Below are positions 19,475-30,307 of a stretch of DNA of 64,000 bases, piece by piece (positions within the stretch are counted from its first letter, which is position 1; every line of letters begins with the position of its first letter). This stretch comes from Hoyosella sp. YIM 151337 (lineage in GTDB: Bacteria; Actinomycetota; Actinomycetes; Mycobacteriales; Mycobacteriaceae): the NCBI RefSeq assembly GCF_026041215.1, contig NZ_JAPEIQ010000039.1:124001-188000 (forward strand), given 5' to 3'. The notes under the pieces are model-generated. The model did not search any database, was not told where the DNA came from, and saw only the letters and a program-made list of their open reading frames with translations. Position numbers and translations under genes: made by a program.

Positions 19475-20287
19475 TCAGCCGAACGTGAAGGTCGTCACTT
19501 TCGGCATGCCCTGCACGGACGGCTCACTGGACTGGAAAATGCTGGCCTGAAAATCACTCAGCGACAATCGTTCGATGTCGTGTTCGGCGACTTCCAGATC
19601 GCCATCGAGCGCGCGCGTGACCGCGTCGGTCACATGATCGAAAACATCGCGAACGGTGATCTCTCGTCCCGCTTCAACGGACAGCGATGTAACTCCGGCG
19701 TCGGTGATGCCGCACGGGATAATTGAATCGAACGCATCGAGACTGTTGTTGCAGTTCAGGGCGAAGCCGTGCAGCGCGACGCCACGCTGCACACGCACAC
19801 CGATCGCGGCGATCTTGCGCTCGGGACGGAATACGCCTGCACCGTCGTCTCCTGCTGCCATCTCGGCTGGCAGCCACACTCCTGAGCGACCCTCCACGCG
19901 GCCGCAGTGGATGCCGAAGCTGCTGACCACCTCGATGAGCGCCTCTTCGAGTCGGCGAACATAGCCGACGACGTCGACTGGCTCGGCGAGCCGAACGATT
20001 GGATACCCGACGAGTTGGCCCGGCCCGTGCCAGGTGATCTTGCCGCCGCGGTCAACGTCGACAACGGGTGTGCCGTCCCGCGGGCGCTCTTCCGGCAGGG
20101 TGCGCTTGCCAGCGGTATAAACGGGCAGGTGTTCGAGGAGCAGTAGCTTGTCTCGGCCGTGACCGGCTGCACGCTTCGCAGCATGTTCCCGCTGCATCTC
20201 CCACGCGGCAAGGTACTCGGTCCGTCCCGCATCCACGATGTCGAGCGGGTCCGCTGACAGCCTGATCGATGCTCGTCGTACGCCCAT
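19475..20287 (-). CDS. lipB: Octanoyl-[acyl-carrier protein]:protein N-octanoyltransferase
   Basis: A 270-residue enzyme moving octanoate from acyl carrier protein to lipoyl-domain lysines. The Cys/Lys dyad is visible: Lys158 in [10 protein letters not shown] and Cys192 in IIPCGI, corresponding to Lys142 and Cys176 of M. tuberculosis LipB. Other family blocks are [29 protein letters not shown] and GVWL. The ATG at 20287 is taken as start. The C-terminal tail after residue ~235 is longer than in short homologues and not conserved in my judgement. Operon with lipA. Confidence 0.97.
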   Translation of the reverse strand: MGVRRASIRLSADPLDIVDAGRTEYLAAWEMQREHAAKRAAGHGRDKLLLLEHLPVYTAGKRTLPEERPRDGTPVVDVDRGGKITWHGPGQLVGYPIVRLAEPVDVVGYVRRLEEALIEVVSSFGIHCGRVEGRSGVWLPAEMAAGDDGAGVFRPERKIAAIGVRVQRGVALHGFALNCNNSLDAFDSIIPCGITDAGVTSLSVEAGREITVRDVFDHVTDAVTRALDGDLEVAEHDIERLSLSDFQASIFQSSEPSVQGMPKVTTFTFG

Positions 20288-20327
20288 GTTCTCAACCTAC
20301 TCCACCCCGCGGGGCAACTCGCCGCCG

Positions 20328-21221
20328 TTACTGTCGATGCCGCAACTCGGCTTCGAGCGCTTCCCTGAGAGTGTTGTGTTCGAAGTTGAACCCGGCTCGT
20401 TCCAGCTTCGCAGGGATGGCGCGTTGGCCGCTGAGGATGGCTTCGTCAGCGAACTCGCCAACTAGCGCTTTGAGCATGAAACCCGGGACGATCCAGGGCG
20501 CCGGTCTCCCCACAACACGCGCCATCACTGCGTTGAATTCACGGTTCGTCACCGGCGCTGGCCCGGTGAGGTTGACTGGACCGGACAGGTCGTCGTTGTC
20601 CAGTAGGAATCGCACTGCCCGGATGTGGTCAGTGAGCGAAATCCAGGGAAAATACTGGCAGCCATCACCGAGCCGCCCGCCTAGCACGAACTTGTACAAC
20701 GGCAGCAGGCGGCTCAGGATGCCACCGTTGGAGGCAAGAACAAGTGCGGTGCGGATATTCACCACTCGTACGCCGCCATCCGCCGCCGTAGCGGCGGCAG
20801 CTTCCCAGTCGCGGCACAAATCCGCCAGGAAACCATCTCCTGCCGGGGTATTCTCATCAACCTTCGCGTCACCGGTGTCGCCGTAGTAGCCGACAGCACT
20901 GCCGCTGATCATCACGGGCACGCCAGCGCGGGCAGCCGCCTCGGCAAGGACCTCGGTGGGCTCTACTCGGCTGTTGCGCAATTCCTGTTTGTACGCGCCA
21001 GACCACCGGCGATCGCCCAGGCTCGCGCCGCACAGGTTCACCACCGCGTCAGATCCATCGAGGACCGAAGGGTCGAGCGCGCGGTCCGGACTCCACTGAA
21101 CTTCGTCCGCGTGCTCAGCCGGGCGACGTACGAGCCTCACCGCTGTATGACCATCCGCGCGGAGCGCCTGGACAAGTGCAGTTCCGATAAGGCCGGATGA
21201 TCCAGCGATCGTTACTCGCAT
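20328..21221 (-). CDS. NAD-dependent epimerase-like protein, TIGR01777/DUF1731 family
   Basis: A 297-residue short-chain dehydrogenase-type protein (Rv2216-like). The N-terminal Rossmann motif is VTIAGSSGLIGTAL; the central region contains AVVNLCGASLGDRRW and the YYG-like SAVGYYGDTGD; the C-terminus is the DUF1731 tail (EHNTLREALEAEL). Family members are often called sugar nucleotide epimerases or cell-division inhibitor SulA homologues, but no substrate is established. Same strand as lipB with 40 bp between, likely the same transcript as sucB-lipB-lipA. Confidence 0.92.
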   Translation of the reverse strand: MRVTIAGSSGLIGTALVQALRADGHTAVRLVRRPAEHADEVQWSPDRALDPSVLDGSDAVVNLCGASLGDRRWSGAYKQELRNSRVEPTEVLAEAAARAGVPVMISGSAVGYYGDTGDAKVDENTPAGDGFLADLCRDWEAAAATAADGGVRVVNIRTALVLASNGGILSRLLPLYKFVLGGRLGDGCQYFPWISLTDHIRAVRFLLDNDDLSGPVNLTGPAPVTNREFNAVMARVVGRPAPWIVPGFMLKALVGEFADEAILSGQRAIPAKLERAGFNFEHNTLREALEAELRHRQ

Positions 21222-21323
21222 TTCTGCCTCGCCTCCACATCGCGTTGCTTCGGGAGCCGGTGGGTGGTGTCACCGGTCAGGTCTGTTGAGTTATTCGACG
21301 GAGCTGTGACCGTGTAATGCCGA

Positions 21324-21352
21324 ACTGGCCCCGGGGATTACCCGGGGCCAGT
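21324..21352 (-). terminator. GC-rich hairpin downstream of the E2 gene
   Basis: ACTGGCCCCGGG (21324-21335) pairs perfectly with CCCGGGGCCAGT (21341-21352) around GATTA. It lies just after the E2 stop (21361) on the minus strand. There is no T tract, so it may be an I-shaped/GC-stem terminator or an mRNA-stabilising hairpin before the epimerase gene. Confidence 0.65.
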
Positions 21353-21360
21353 GTCGCGTC

Positions 21361-23073
21361 TCAGAGTTGCAGATCGGCTTCGAATTCACCCTCTTGGAGC
21401 CGCTGCTTGATCGTTGTCAGGAAGCGGCCGGCATCCGCGCCGTCGACAAGCCTGTGATCGTAGGTCAGCGGGAGGAAGACCATCGACCGGATCGCGATCA
21501 CGTCGTTGCCATCAGCATCACGCGTTACCACTGGGCGTTTGACAATCGCACCTGTACCGAGCATCGCAGCTTGTGGCGGCACCAAGATCGGTGTGTCAAA
21601 GAGTGCACCGTTGCTGCCGATATTCGTGACGGTAAAGGTGCCGCCAGAGAGTTCGTCAGGCTTGAGCCCGCCCGAACGTGCGCGGTCTGCGATGTCGTTG
21701 ATCGCTTTCGCCAGTTCTGGCAGCGACATTTCTCCCGCGTTGTGGATGACTGGGGAGAGCAGCCCGTTCGGCGTGTCAACCGCGATGCCGAGGTGTTCGC
21801 TGCCGTGGTAGGTGATTTTCTTGGCGTCCTCGTCGTAGCTGGCGTTGATGTTCGGGTGCAGCTTGAGGGCCTCGACCGCGGCCTTCGCGAAGAACGGCAA
21901 GAACGTCAGATTGACGCCGTGGCGCTCCTTGAACGCGTTCTTGTTGGCCGTGCGTAGCGCGGCCACGCGCGACATATCCACCTCATGGGTCTGCGTAAGC
22001 TGCGCTGTCGTTTGCAGCGACTCACGCGTCTTGATCGCAGTGATCTGGCGGATGCGGTTAGCTTTCTGCGAGGTGCCACGCAGTTCGGCGAGTTCGGGAC
22101 GGACACCCGCAGGCACCCGATCCTTCTTCTCCACCGCAGGCTCTTCGCGCTTCGGCGCCTTCGCAGCCGCTAAGACATCTTCTTTGCGAATGCGGCCGCC
22201 AACGCCGGAACCCTGGACTGTCGACAAGTCGACGTCATGCTCGGCCGCGAGTTTGCGCACGAGGGGAGTGACGTAAGGAGTCGCGCCCTCCGCGGGCTTG
22301 GACTCGACCTTCGGCTCGGGCTTCTTCTCCGGCTCGGGCTTCTTCTCGGGTTCGGGCTTCTTCTCAGCCTCGGGCTTCTTCTCGGGTTCCGGCTCGGCCT
22401 TGGGCTCAGGCTTGGGCTTGGGCTCGGGCTCGGGTTCCGCCTTCGGCTCCGGCTTGCCGCTGCCGATTACCGCGAGCTGTCCGCCGACCTCGACGACGTC
22501 ATCTTCCTCGGCGCTGATTTCGAGCAGTGTGCCGGCTACCGGAGATGGGATCTCTGTGTCGACCTTATCGGTCGACACTTCGAGGAGGGGTTCGTCGACC
22601 TCGACTTCATCGCCGACTGCCTTCAGCCAGCGCGTAACGGTGCCTTCGGTGACTGATTCACCGAGCGCGGGCATGGTTACTGACGTGCCGTCGCCGCCGG
22701 ATTCGCCGCTGCTCGGCTTCTTCTGCTCTTCAGGCTCTTCGTCTGCCTCTGCGGGGGGCTCCTCGGCCTCGGCGGGCGGCTCCTCGGTGGCACTTTCTTC
22801 CTCGCCACCGCTTGACGCGTCATCGCTAGATTCACCGTCCTCACCGATGACGGCAAGCTCTCCGCCGATTTCGACGACGTCGTCTTCATTCGCAACGATT
22901 TTGGTGAGAACGCCTGCAGCAGGCGAAGGAATTTCTGTATCGACTTTGTCGGTTGAGACCTCAAGTAATGGCTCGTCGACTTCGACGGTATCGCCTTCTT
23001 GCTTGAGCCAGCGCGTAACTGTTCCCTCAGTCACGCTTTCACCTAGGGCGGGCATTTGAACGGAGAAGGCCAT
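21361..23073 (-). CDS. sucB: Dihydrolipoamide acyltransferase E2 component of 2-oxoacid dehydrogenase complexes, two lipoyl domains
   Basis: A 570-residue E2 subunit (DlaT/SucB type; Rv2215 orthologue). Two nearly identical lipoyl domains occupy about residues 1-80 and 130-210, each with the lipoylated lysine in [13 protein letters not shown] Pro/Glu/Lys linker with EKKPE tandem repeats runs from about 218 to 265. The peripheral-subunit-binding domain follows ([33 protein letters not shown] split, about 270-305). The catalytic domain begins at about 335 and ends with the His active-site motif [17 protein letters not shown]. In M. tuberculosis this E2 serves pyruvate dehydrogenase and the antioxidant PNR/P complex. 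Position upstream of lipB/lipA links substrate and lipoylation. Confidence 0.95.
   Translation of the reverse strand: MAFSVQMPALGESVTEGTVTRWLKQEGDTVEVDEPLLEVSTDKVDTEIPSPAAGVLTKIVANEDDVVEIGGELAVIGEDGESSDDASSGGEEESATEEPPAEAEEPPAEADEEPEEQKKPSSGESGGDGTSVTMPALGESVTEGTVTRWLKAVGDEVEVDEPLLEVSTDKVDTEIPSPVAGTLLEISAEEDDVVEVGGQLAVIGSGKPEPKAEPEPEPKPKPEPKAEPEPEKKPEAEKKPEPEKKPEPEKKPEPKVESKPAEGATPYVTPLVRKLAAEHDVDLSTVQGSGVGGRIRKEDVLAAAKAPKREEPAVEKKDRVPAGVRPELAELRGTSQKANRIRQITAIKTRESLQTTAQLTQTHEVDMSRVAALRTANKNAFKERHGVNLTFLPFFAKAAVEALKLHPNINASYDEDAKKITYHGSEHLGIAVDTPNGLLSPVIHNAGEMSLPELAKAINDIADRARSGGLKPDELSGGTFTVTNIGSNGALFDTPILVPPQAAMLGTGAIVKRPVVTRDADGNDVIAIRSMVFLPLTYDHRLVDGADAGRFLTTIKQRLQEGEFEADLQL
22290..22460. 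repeat. Codon-level tandem repeat encoding the Pro-Glu-Lys linker of the E2 protein
   Basis: The plus strand shows repeated GGCTTCTTCTC(C/G)GGCTC units of 18 bases, about four adjacent near-copies at 22317-22390, then a looser GGCTC/GGGCTT array to about 22455. They encode EKKPEP-type and PKPEPE-type linker repeats. Such arrays are prone to copy-number change between strains. Confidence 0.8.
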
Positions 23074-23440
23074 TATCCTTCGACTCCTCGGCGCTCGTTG
23101 GGTTGTTGGCGCGTCGTCTCACTGGGTGAGTGCGACGACGTATTCGGTTCTAGCCGGTTCTATTGTGCTTGTGGCGCTGACTTTGGGGGGCCAGTTGCAC
23201 GAGATAGAACGTGCGCAGTCAACCTTCCGCGGATGGCGCGGAAACTTTGTACTGCTGCATGCCATCCTTGCATCACTGCACGGTCACCGCGCGCGCAGGG
23301 GCCATTTCCCCTGGGTTAACTAAGATGCACCGTCCACTAGGTGAGATCGAGAAGAGTCTGATCCGTGCCAGTAGTGGCGGCGACTGGATTCTAAAACCTC
23401 TCAAGTGGGACTTCTCAGCAATTCCTGGCAGCATCGAACT
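23074..23440. other. Gene-poor stretch upstream of the E2 gene
   Basis: A 367-bp gap between the divergent E2 and small hypothetical genes. It should hold both promoters. A GTG-initiated frame at 23126-23323 encodes a 65-residue peptide with one hydrophobic segment (TYSVLAGSIVLVALTLGG), but it has no clear ribosome-binding site and its remaining sequence looks random, so I do not call it a gene. No repeat or RNA motif was recognised. Confidence 0.5.
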
Positions 23441-23809
23441 ATGGGAATCTTCGATCGAGTGCGACGCTCGTTCAGCGGTGCTAGCGCGGGCACGGGCGGA
23501 CTGCGCGGGATGTCCGATGAAGACATTGCATATCTGGAGGGCTGGGTTTCCGAGCGGGCCGGAGTCGAGGGCTATGTCGAACCCGAGACTTTCGTGAATC
23601 AGCTCACGGTCGTACTCGTTGCGAAGGACGGCGAATGGACGCGTCGCCGCGTCGGAACGGCGAAAACGGCGCGCAAACTTGGACAGCGGCTGAGCGTGCC
23701 CATGTATGACGTACAGAAGACGGGCTACCCGCAGCGCATGCGGGACCACAACGAGCGCCAGCGGATTCTCGAGCGCCGTGAGCGAGCGCGTCGCGACCAA
23801 CAGTCACGC
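23441..23809 (+). CDS. Conserved hypothetical protein with basic C-terminal tail
   Basis: About 122 residues when started at ATG 23441 (MGIFDRVRRSFSG); the frame is also open from GTG 23405. The stop is TAA ending near 23812. The middle part reads EDIAYLEGWVSERAGVEGYVEPETFVNQLTVVLVAKDGEWTRRRVG, a mixed alpha/beta pattern, and the end is a basic helix (RMRDHNERQRILERRERARRDQQSR in two parts). It is conserved near pepA/pepB in mycolata, where it is sometimes labelled an oxidoreductase without evidence. I see no cofactor motif. It is convergent with the leucyl aminopeptidase gene. Confidence 0.75.
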
Positions 23810-23898
23810 TAACCCGCAGGCAAGGAGCGAGGCGCGTGACAAGCGGTGAGCCCAGGAGAGTGCTCACCGCGTGCCAGTGGGCGACGAAAACCTCCCCA

Positions 23899-25446
23899 TC
23901 ACCCGTTCTCAGCGATGTCCTCAAGAACCGCGAACAGCGTCCGCACCGGCACGCCGGTGCCGCCCTTACCGGTGTAACCCCAGGGCCCACTAGTGTTGTA
24001 CGCCGGGCCCGCGACATCGATGTGCGCCCACGCGGTTCCGTCGGGGACGAATTCTTTGAGGAACAGACCGGCTGAGAGCATGCCGCCCCAGCGGTGATTC
24101 GTCACGTTCGCGAGGTCCGCAATTTTCGAGTCGAGGTCCTTGCGCAGTTCAGCGGGCAGCGGCATTGCCCAGGCGTTTTCGCCCACCTGCTGGGAGAGGC
24201 TCGCGACGCGGTCACGGAACTCGTCGGTGCCCATCACTCCGGGAGTGCGATTGCCAAGCGCAACCATTTGAGCCCCCGTCAGCGTCGCCGTGTCGATGAT
24301 GTAGTCGGGGGCGTCTTCGCTTGCGCGAACCAATGCGTCAGCAAGTATCAGGCGTCCTTCGGCGTCGGTGTTGAGAACTTCCACAGTTGTCCCGCCGTAA
24401 TGCGTAATGACATCGCCGGGGCGCTGGGCGGTCGCCGACGGCATATTCTCCGCCATTGGCACTGTGGCGATCACTGTCAGCGGAAGATCCAGCTGGGCGG
24501 CGAGGGCCACGGTCGCGATGACAGCGGCGGCACCGGCCATGTCGGACGTCATGTTCTCCATGTTCGCGGCGGGTTTGATCGAGATTCCGCCGGTGTCGAA
24601 CGTGATGCCTTTGCCCACCAGGGCAACCGTCTTGTTTGCGCCGCCCTTCTTTCCGCCTGGGCCGCGGTGGGTGAGCCGAACGAGGCATGGCGGCCGAGAG
24701 GAGCCCTGGCCGACACCGACGATGCCGCCGTAACCGCCGGCGGCGAGCGCGGCATCGTCGAGGATCTCGACGCTTAGGCCCGCGTCCGCGCCCAGCTGGC
24801 GGGCGCGTTCAGCAAACTCCGCCGGATACAGGTGGCTCGGAGGTGTGTTCACGAAATCACGCGCGGTGGCGACGGCACGTGCGATGGCTAGGGAACGGTC
24901 AAGGGTGCGCTGTGCCTTCGCGGACTTCGGTTTGCCGACCACCATGTCTAGTGCCGCGAGGGGAGCGGCGTCCGGCCCCGGGCGTGACTTTTCCGACTTG
25001 AACTCAGTGAACGCGTACGCGCCGAGGAAGAAACCTTCGGCCGCGGCGCCGAGGTCCAGCGCACCCAGTGTCGTGGCCGCACTGCTGACCCCTATGAGTG
25101 AGCGTGCCGCGACACCAGCGGCCCGGCGCAGCTGCTCCGCAGTGGGGGAATCGTCCTTGCCCGACGGGGCGGCACCGAGACCGACTGCGAGCACACTCGT
25201 CGCGCGGACCGATGACGGCGCGGGGATTCGGGTCAACTCCTCGGCTTTCCCGGTCGCGCCTGCCGTGTGCAGTTGTCCTGCGAGCAGTTCACGTGTGGCT
25301 TCGTCGAATGTGCCCGCGCTGTCCGCGACGATCGGGCCGTTGTCACCCTTCCAGACACCGACGACGGCCACCTCGTGGCGTTTGCCGATCTTCCCGGCGA
25401 GCTTGATTTCCGGTCCAGGCTGCCGTGACTTGTGATCCGCGCTCAA
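23899..25446 (-). CDS. pepA: Cytosol leucyl aminopeptidase (M17 family)
   Basis: A 515-residue M17 metallo-aminopeptidase (Rv2213, PepB in M. tuberculosis), releasing N-terminal residues from peptides with two metal ions. The metal-binding and catalytic blocks are [15 protein letters not shown] (Lys and Asp), the [11 protein letters not shown] region and the signature [12 protein letters not shown]. The N-terminal ~170 residues are the usual less conserved macro-like domain. The start is TTG 25446, supported by GAGGAAG just upstream; no ATG/GTG precedes it in frame within a sensible distance. Divergent from gcvT. Confidence 0.95.
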   Translation of the reverse strand: MSADHKSRQPGPEIKLAGKIGKRHEVAVVGVWKGDNGPIVADSAGTFDEATRELLAGQLHTAGATGKAEELTRIPAPSSVRATSVLAVGLGAAPSGKDDSPTAEQLRRAAGVAARSLIGVSSAATTLGALDLGAAAEGFFLGAYAFTEFKSEKSRPGPDAAPLAALDMVVGKPKSAKAQRTLDRSLAIARAVATARDFVNTPPSHLYPAEFAERARQLGADAGLSVEILDDAALAAGGYGGIVGVGQGSSRPPCLVRLTHRGPGGKKGGANKTVALVGKGITFDTGGISIKPAANMENMTSDMAGAAAVIATVALAAQLDLPLTVIATVPMAENMPSATAQRPGDVITHYGGTTVEVLNTDAEGRLILADALVRASEDAPDYIIDTATLTGAQMVALGNRTPGVMGTDEFRDRVASLSQQVGENAWAMPLPAELRKDLDSKIADLANVTNHRWGGMLSAGLFLKEFVPDGTAWAHIDVAGPAYNTSGPWGYTGKGGTGVPVRTLFAVLEDIAENG

Positions 25447-25548
25447 GGCTTCCTCACTTCCGCTCCGCGACCACCGCGCGATGGTTCTGATGGCTCACAC
25501 TCTTGTCGTTCGAGGCTACAGCGAGCGAGGCCGGCTAGCGTTAGTCCG

Positions 25549-26694
25549 GTGACACCGGAATCCGTTCCGCAGGCGCCTGCCGCGACCTCTGAGCTGACCG
25601 CACTTCGCAGCCCCGCCCATGCCGTACATGTGCGCGCCGGAGCAACTTTCGCGCCTTTTGCCGGTTGGGAGATGCCAATTTCCTATACGGGCGTCGTGGG
25701 AGAGCACACGGCGGTGCGGGAACGGGTCGGGGTGTTCGACGTCAGCCATCTCGGCAAGGTTCTTGTCACAGGTAGTGGTGCCGCGGAGTTCGTCAATTCG
25801 TCCCTGTCGAATGACCTGCGCCGAATTGGCCCCGGTCAAGCGCAATACACCTTGTGTTGCGCAGAGGATGGCGGCGTCGTCGACGACCTCATTGCGTATC
25901 TCGCCAGCGAAGACGAAGTGTTCTTGATTCCGAACGCCGCGAACTCGGCCGACGTCGCGCGCCGCTTGCGCGATGCGGCGCCACCGGGCGTGAACGTGCA
26001 GGACCAGCACCAAGAGCATGCCGTTTTCGCGGTCCAGGGGCCGCTATCGGGTGCTGTGCTCGCGGCGGAGGAGTTGCCAGCTGAGATGGCATACATGGCA
26101 TTCGCCGACGTGCCCTGGCCAGCCCTGTCGGACGCCAAAATACGCGTATGCCGCACGGGGTACACGGGCGAGCGCGGTTACGAACTCGTGGTCCCGTGGG
26201 AGCACGCCGCAGCCGCCCTGACTCGGCTGGTGGACACGATCAGCGAGCATGGGGGACAGCCTGCTGGCCTCGGTGCCCGCGACACGTTGCGCACCGAGAT
26301 GGGTTACCCGCTCCATGGTCACGAGCTCTCGCCTGGCATTACTCCTCTGGAGGCGCGCTGTGGCTGGGCTATCGGCTGGAAAAAGGCGCAGTTCTGGGGC
26401 CGCGACGCATTGCTGCGCAGCAAGGACGAAGGACTCTCGCGGCAATTGTGGGGTCTCCGGGCCAAGGGCAGGGGTGTGCTACGCGCGGATTTGCCTGTGC
26501 GGCACGAAAACAAGGTGATCGGTACGTGCACTTCCGGTACGTTTTCACCAACTCTCAAAGCGGGAATCGCGCTCGCGCTCCTGGACACCACGGCAGGAGT
26601 AGACGCGGGCACGGAGGTAACTGTGGACGTTCGCGGGCGCGACATGCCCTGTGAGGTTGTCCGGCCGCCGTTCGTCACGCCAAAAACCCAATAG
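25549..26694 (+). CDS. gcvT: Aminomethyltransferase (glycine cleavage system T protein)
   Basis: A 381-residue T protein: with THF it takes the aminomethyl group from H-protein, releasing ammonia and 5,10-methylene-THF. Start set at GTG 25549 ([10 protein letters not shown]) because the family begins with the [27 protein letters not shown] block soon after; the frame is open further back into the pepA promoter but that part is not GcvT-like. Other signatures: [56 protein letters not shown] and the C-terminal [13 protein letters not shown]. The P and H protein genes are not in this window. Orthologue of Rv2211c; ilvE follows after 23 bp. Confidence 0.95.
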   Translation: MTPESVPQAPAATSELTALRSPAHAVHVRAGATFAPFAGWEMPISYTGVVGEHTAVRERVGVFDVSHLGKVLVTGSGAAEFVNSSLSNDLRRIGPGQAQYTLCCAEDGGVVDDLIAYLASEDEVFLIPNAANSADVARRLRDAAPPGVNVQDQHQEHAVFAVQGPLSGAVLAAEELPAEMAYMAFADVPWPALSDAKIRVCRTGYTGERGYELVVPWEHAAAALTRLVDTISEHGGQPAGLGARDTLRTEMGYPLHGHELSPGITPLEARCGWAIGWKKAQFWGRDALLRSKDEGLSRQLWGLRAKGRGVLRADLPVRHENKVIGTCTSGTFSPTLKAGIALALLDTTAGVDAGTEVTVDVRGRDMPCEVVRPPFVTPKTQ

Positions 26695-26717
26695 CTTTCG
26701 CGATAGGATTTTTCCCC

Positions 26718-27821
26718 ATGACAGCACTGCCCGAGTTCAGCCGTGTTCCGCATCCCTCTCCGCTGCCGGCCGAGGAGCGCGCAAACATACTTGCGGCGCC
26801 AGGCTTCGGTCAGCACTTCACTGACCACATGGTGAGCATCGACTACACGGAGGGCAAAGGCTGGCACGATCCGCAGATTTTGCCGTATGGGCCGCTTTCG
26901 GTCGACCCCGCTGCAATGGTCCTCCATTACGGCCAGGCGATCTTCGAAGGATTGAAGGCCTACCGGCAGCCAGGCGGGTCTATTGCGTCTTTCCGGCCGG
27001 ACGCGAACGCGGCACGTTTCCGCATGTCGGCGCGCCGGATAGCAATGGCGGAACTGCCCGATGAGCTGTTTCTGCAGTCCCTGCGCGAACTCGTCGAAGC
27101 CGACCGCGAGTGGGTGCCTGCCGCGGGCGGTGAGGAATCGCTGTACCTGCGCCCCTACATGTTCTCGACTGAAGCGGGCCTGGGCGTGCGGCCCGCGAAG
27201 GAGTACAAGTACTTGTTGATCGCATCCCCGGCAGGAGCGTATTTCAAGGGCGGTATCAAGCCAGTCAGCGTGTGGCTGTCCACTGACTATGTTCGTGCTG
27301 TTCGCGGCGGAACTGGGGCCGCGAAGTTCGCGGGCAATTACGCGGCGTCGCTGCTTGCACAGGCTGAATCGCTTGAGCACGGGTGTGACCAGGTTGTGTG
27401 GCTGGATGCTATCGAGCGCCGATACATCGAAGAAATGGGCGGGATGAACCTGTTCTTTGTCTTCGGTGCCGGCGCGGACGCGCGTCTTGTCACACCGGAA
27501 CTATCTGGCTCGCTGCTTCCCGGTATCACGCGTGACTCGCTGATCCACCTGGCATCTGACGCTGGAATTCCCGTCGAGGAGCGCAAGATCTCTGTCGAAG
27601 AACTCGAGGAGAAGGCGAAGAACGGCGAGATCACCGAAGTTTTCGCGTGCGGCACTGCCGCTGTGATCACTCCTGTGGGGTCGGTGAAACACCCTGGAGG
27701 TGAGTACACCATCGCAGAGGGTGAACCGGGCGAGATCACCGTCGCGCTGCGCGACACACTCACCGGAATCCAGCGCGGGACGTTCGCCGACACGCACGGC
27801 TGGATGCAGAAGCTCGGATAA
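26718..27821 (+). CDS. ilvE: Branched-chain amino acid aminotransferase
   Basis: A 367-residue PLP fold-type IV aminotransferase performing the last step of Leu, Ile and Val synthesis (and the reverse). Seen: [27 protein letters not shown] near the N-terminus, RPYMFSTE, the PLP lysine in [16 protein letters not shown], the substrate/phosphate-binding [12 protein letters not shown], and [15 protein letters not shown]. Full length compared with Rv2210c. ATG 26718 is the start. It probably shares a transcript with gcvT. Convergent with cobS. Confidence 0.97.
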   Translation: MTALPEFSRVPHPSPLPAEERANILAAPGFGQHFTDHMVSIDYTEGKGWHDPQILPYGPLSVDPAAMVLHYGQAIFEGLKAYRQPGGSIASFRPDANAARFRMSARRIAMAELPDELFLQSLRELVEADREWVPAAGGEESLYLRPYMFSTEAGLGVRPAKEYKYLLIASPAGAYFKGGIKPVSVWLSTDYVRAVRGGTGAAKFAGNYAASLLAQAESLEHGCDQVVWLDAIERRYIEEMGGMNLFFVFGAGADARLVTPELSGSLLPGITRDSLIHLASDAGIPVEERKISVEELEEKAKNGEITEVFACGTAAVITPVGSVKHPGGEYTIAEGEPGEITVALRDTLTGIQRGTFADTHGWMQKLG

Positions 27822-27865
27822 ACGAAACGGAGGGACCGCCGGCAGCCTCTGAGTAGGCGGGTTTG

Positions 27866-28666
27866 TCAGCCCCCTGCCAGCATCCCCACCGCGACCAGCA
27901 CGACGGTCAGTTCAAGGACAGCCCCGAGGACGTCCCCGTTCAGTCCGCCGAATCGCCGCGCGCAATGGGTGGTGAACAGGAATGTCGCGAGCAACGCCAG
28001 CGCAATCACAATAGTGCCCTGATATGGCCGTTCGGGAACTGCGACGATCGAAACAAAGATGGCGGCGATGAGCCAGGTGCCGATTACCGCCCACGACTGA
28101 GTGCCGACGACCAGTGCACCGAAACCCTCTGGCCGCGCCGGCCGGATCCCTGGCCTGCAGGCCAGGACGACTGCGATGCGTGCTGTGGCGATTGCTACCA
28201 CGACGGCGACGAGTTTCCCCTGCTCGGCGAGCGCACCGAATGCGAATGCCTGTCCCATGAGACACAGCACCAGAGTGGCGACGCCGAATGGTCCCGAACC
28301 GCCGCTGTGCATCACCTCGAGTGCTTTCTGGGGTGGCGTGTACGTGCCGAGACCGTCGGCTGTGTCAGCGAGGCCATCGAGGTGCATGCCCCGAGTGAGG
28401 AGGGCCAGAAGCGCCACCGTGATGAGCCCAGCCAGCGGCGCCGGCAAGTCAAGGGCGATGAGGCCCCAGAGCGAAAGCGCCGCCAAGACGCCCAAGCCCA
28501 GCCCGATCAGCGGCGATGCTGCTATGGCCCAGCTGCCTGCGTGGCGGTCCGCGATCCGCGGGCCCCGCACAGGCAGGATTGTCAGCCACGAAAACGCCGC
28601 TCGGACGCCGTCGACAGCAGCATTTTCCGCTGTCTGTGCAGTTCGTCTGCTCCGTCGGTCTGTCAC
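27866..28666 (-). CDS. cobS: Adenosylcobinamide-GDP ribazoletransferase (cobalamin synthase)
   Basis: A 266-residue polytopic membrane enzyme joining alpha-ribazole(-5'-phosphate) to adenosylcobinamide-GDP. It shows about six hydrophobic helices and family landmarks: [12 protein letters not shown] near the N-terminus, [15 protein letters not shown] (metal-binding acidic residues), [13 protein letters not shown] and the [13 protein letters not shown] stretch. Its start overlaps the cobT stop by four bases (28663-28666, ATGA), so translation is coupled. Third gene of the cobU-cobT-cobS operon. Confidence 0.96.
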   Translation of the reverse strand: MTDRRSRRTAQTAENAAVDGVRAAFSWLTILPVRGPRIADRHAGSWAIAASPLIGLGLGVLAALSLWGLIALDLPAPLAGLITVALLALLTRGMHLDGLADTADGLGTYTPPQKALEVMHSGGSGPFGVATLVLCLMGQAFAFGALAEQGKLVAVVVAIATARIAVVLACRPGIRPARPEGFGALVVGTQSWAVIGTWLIAAIFVSIVAVPERPYQGTIVIALALLATFLFTTHCARRFGGLNGDVLGAVLELTVVLVAVGMLAGG

Positions 28667-29727
28667 CGGTCAGTCACCCCCGCCTCGTCGAAGGTTGCCA
28701 TTTCTGAAAGGGTTGCGACCGCCGCACGCACGATCGGAAGGGCGACTGCGGCACCGGACCCCTCTCCGAGCCGCATCGAGAAGTCGACGATCGGGTCCAG
28801 TTGTAAATGTCGCAGCGCCAGCGCATGCGCCGGTTCCGTCGACCGGTGGCCCGCAAGCCACCAGTCGCGGGCGCCCGCCGCCAGGTCATCCGCGACCATG
28901 GCTGCGGCGGTCACCACCACCCCGTCGAGGATCACCGGGGTGCGCCGCATGGCGCTCTGCGCGAGGAATCCGGCCATCGCGGCGATATCAGCCCCGGCCA
29001 CCGTCTGGAGGAGTCTTACCGGATCGCGGAGGACAGGCCGTGCCCGGCGCATCGCGTCGCGGATCGCTGCCGCTTTCCGCATCCAGGTGGCGTCATTGAT
29101 ACCGGTACCGCGTCCGATCGCCGCGACGGGTTCGGTTTTCGTCAGCGCCGCGATGAGCACCGTCGCCGGGGTGGTGTTGCCGATTCCCATGTCGCCCGCG
29201 ATGAGCAGGTCGGTGCCACTGTCTATCTCTTCGTCTGCGATCGTGCGGCCCGCGGCGATCGCAGACAGAGTTTCCTGCGCCGTGAGTGCGTCCTCACGGT
29301 CGATGGACCCTGACGAGCGGCGGACCTTGAAGGCGGACACAGACGCTGGCGTCGCGCCATCGACCGCGAGATCCTCGACCCGCACGGTCGCTCCCGCCGC
29401 GCGTGCCAACGCATTGATCGCGGCCCCGCCGTTCAGAAAGTTGAGCACCATTTGCTGGGTGACTTCAGCCGGGTAGGCGGACACACCGGTTCGGGCAATG
29501 CCGTGATCACCGGCGAAAACGACGATTCGCGGCCGCTCAAACAGCTTCGGCGGGCTTTGGCCCTGACAGGCTGCGATCCACTCACCCAGTTCTTCTAGTC
29601 GGCCCAGCGAACCTGGTGGCTTCGTCAGCGACAGCTGCCGGTCTTGCGCTGCGCGCCGGGATTGCCGGTCGGGTTGCGGAACCGAGTCGAAAACCACGCG
29701 CGGGTCGGGCCCGTCGGGTGCTGTCAC
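28663..29727 (-). CDS. cobT: Nicotinate-nucleotide--dimethylbenzimidazole phosphoribosyltransferase
   Basis: A 354-residue enzyme that makes alpha-ribazole-5'-phosphate from NaMN and DMB for the lower ligand of cobalamin. Family motifs: [17 protein letters not shown] near the N-terminus, [55 protein letters not shown] and the end-terminal [12 protein letters not shown] with the catalytic Glu. Overlaps cobU by four bases upstream and cobS by four bases downstream. Confidence 0.97.
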   Translation of the reverse strand: MTAPDGPDPRVVFDSVPQPDRQSRRAAQDRQLSLTKPPGSLGRLEELGEWIAACQGQSPPKLFERPRIVVFAGDHGIARTGVSAYPAEVTQQMVLNFLNGGAAINALARAAGATVRVEDLAVDGATPASVSAFKVRRSSGSIDREDALTAQETLSAIAAGRTIADEEIDSGTDLLIAGDMGIGNTTPATVLIAALTKTEPVAAIGRGTGINDATWMRKAAAIRDAMRRARPVLRDPVRLLQTVAGADIAAMAGFLAQSAMRRTPVILDGVVVTAAAMVADDLAAGARDWWLAGHRSTEPAHALALRHLQLDPIVDFSMRLGEGSGAAVALPIVRAAVATLSEMATFDEAGVTDR

Positions 29728-30296
29728 CGGTCGTCGTCCTCCTCGCGAACCAGCGCTGACTCATCTCTCAGCGGCAGGGGGATTCCCGCTATGACGAGAA
29801 CTACTTTCTCGCACTTTTCCGCGAGGCGGCCGTTCAACACCCCGATGAGGTCGCGAAACATCCGGCCGGAGGGGGTTGCGGGCACGATTCCCATTCCCAC
29901 CTCCGGGGTGATCAGTACTAATGGACCGGCGTATGAGACCACCGCTTCGACCAGTTCGTCGACGACTGAGGTAAGCGATTCCGGACCGCTGTCCCAGGCG
30001 CCGCGCGTGTCGATCTGCGCCGCGAGCCAGGTGCCCAGGTCATCTACCAGCGTTGGAGCCGACGAATCGAGCCGCAACTGGTCTGTTAACTCAATGGACT
30101 CGACGGTCTGCCAATGCTCCGGCCGCCGTTCCTGGTGCGCGGCGATCCGCTTGTCCCACTCAGGGTCGTCCGGGCGCCGCTGCGAGGTAGCGATGTATCG
30201 AACCTCGTCAGGTGATGTCGCCCACTCTGCGATCAGGTGTTCGCCATAGCCGGATTTACCTGAGCGAGCGCCACCAAGGACAAGAGCGCGCGGCAT
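29724..30296 (-). CDS. cobU: Bifunctional adenosylcobinamide kinase / adenosylcobinamide-phosphate guanylyltransferase
   Basis: A 190-residue nucleotide-loop enzyme: N-terminal P-loop [13 protein letters not shown], then [27 protein letters not shown] with the conserved His that is guanylylated, [12 protein letters not shown] and the C-terminal [26 protein letters not shown]. It activates adenosylcobinamide with GTP. In M. tuberculosis cobU lies elsewhere (Rv0254c), so finding it joined to cobT-cobS here is a difference in arrangement that makes the lower-ligand assembly a compact operon. Confidence 0.96.
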   Translation of the reverse strand: MPRALVLGGARSGKSGYGEHLIAEWATSPDEVRYIATSQRRPDDPEWDKRIAAHQERRPEHWQTVESIELTDQLRLDSSAPTLVDDLGTWLAAQIDTRGAWDSGPESLTSVVDELVEAVVSYAGPLVLITPEVGMGIVPATPSGRMFRDLIGVLNGRLAEKCEKVVLVIAGIPLPLRDESALVREEDDDR

Positions 30297-30307
30297 CTCG
30301 GATGCGA

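Noticed and set aside
23126-23323. A possible 65-residue membrane peptide
   Set aside because: One hydrophobic stretch only, no clear ribosome-binding site, and no sign of conservation visible here.
27863-29476. A 537-codon plus-strand frame across cobS and cobT
   Set aside because: It is complementary to two well-supported cobalamin genes on the other strand; its composition is Arg/Ser/Ala-biased shadow sequence.
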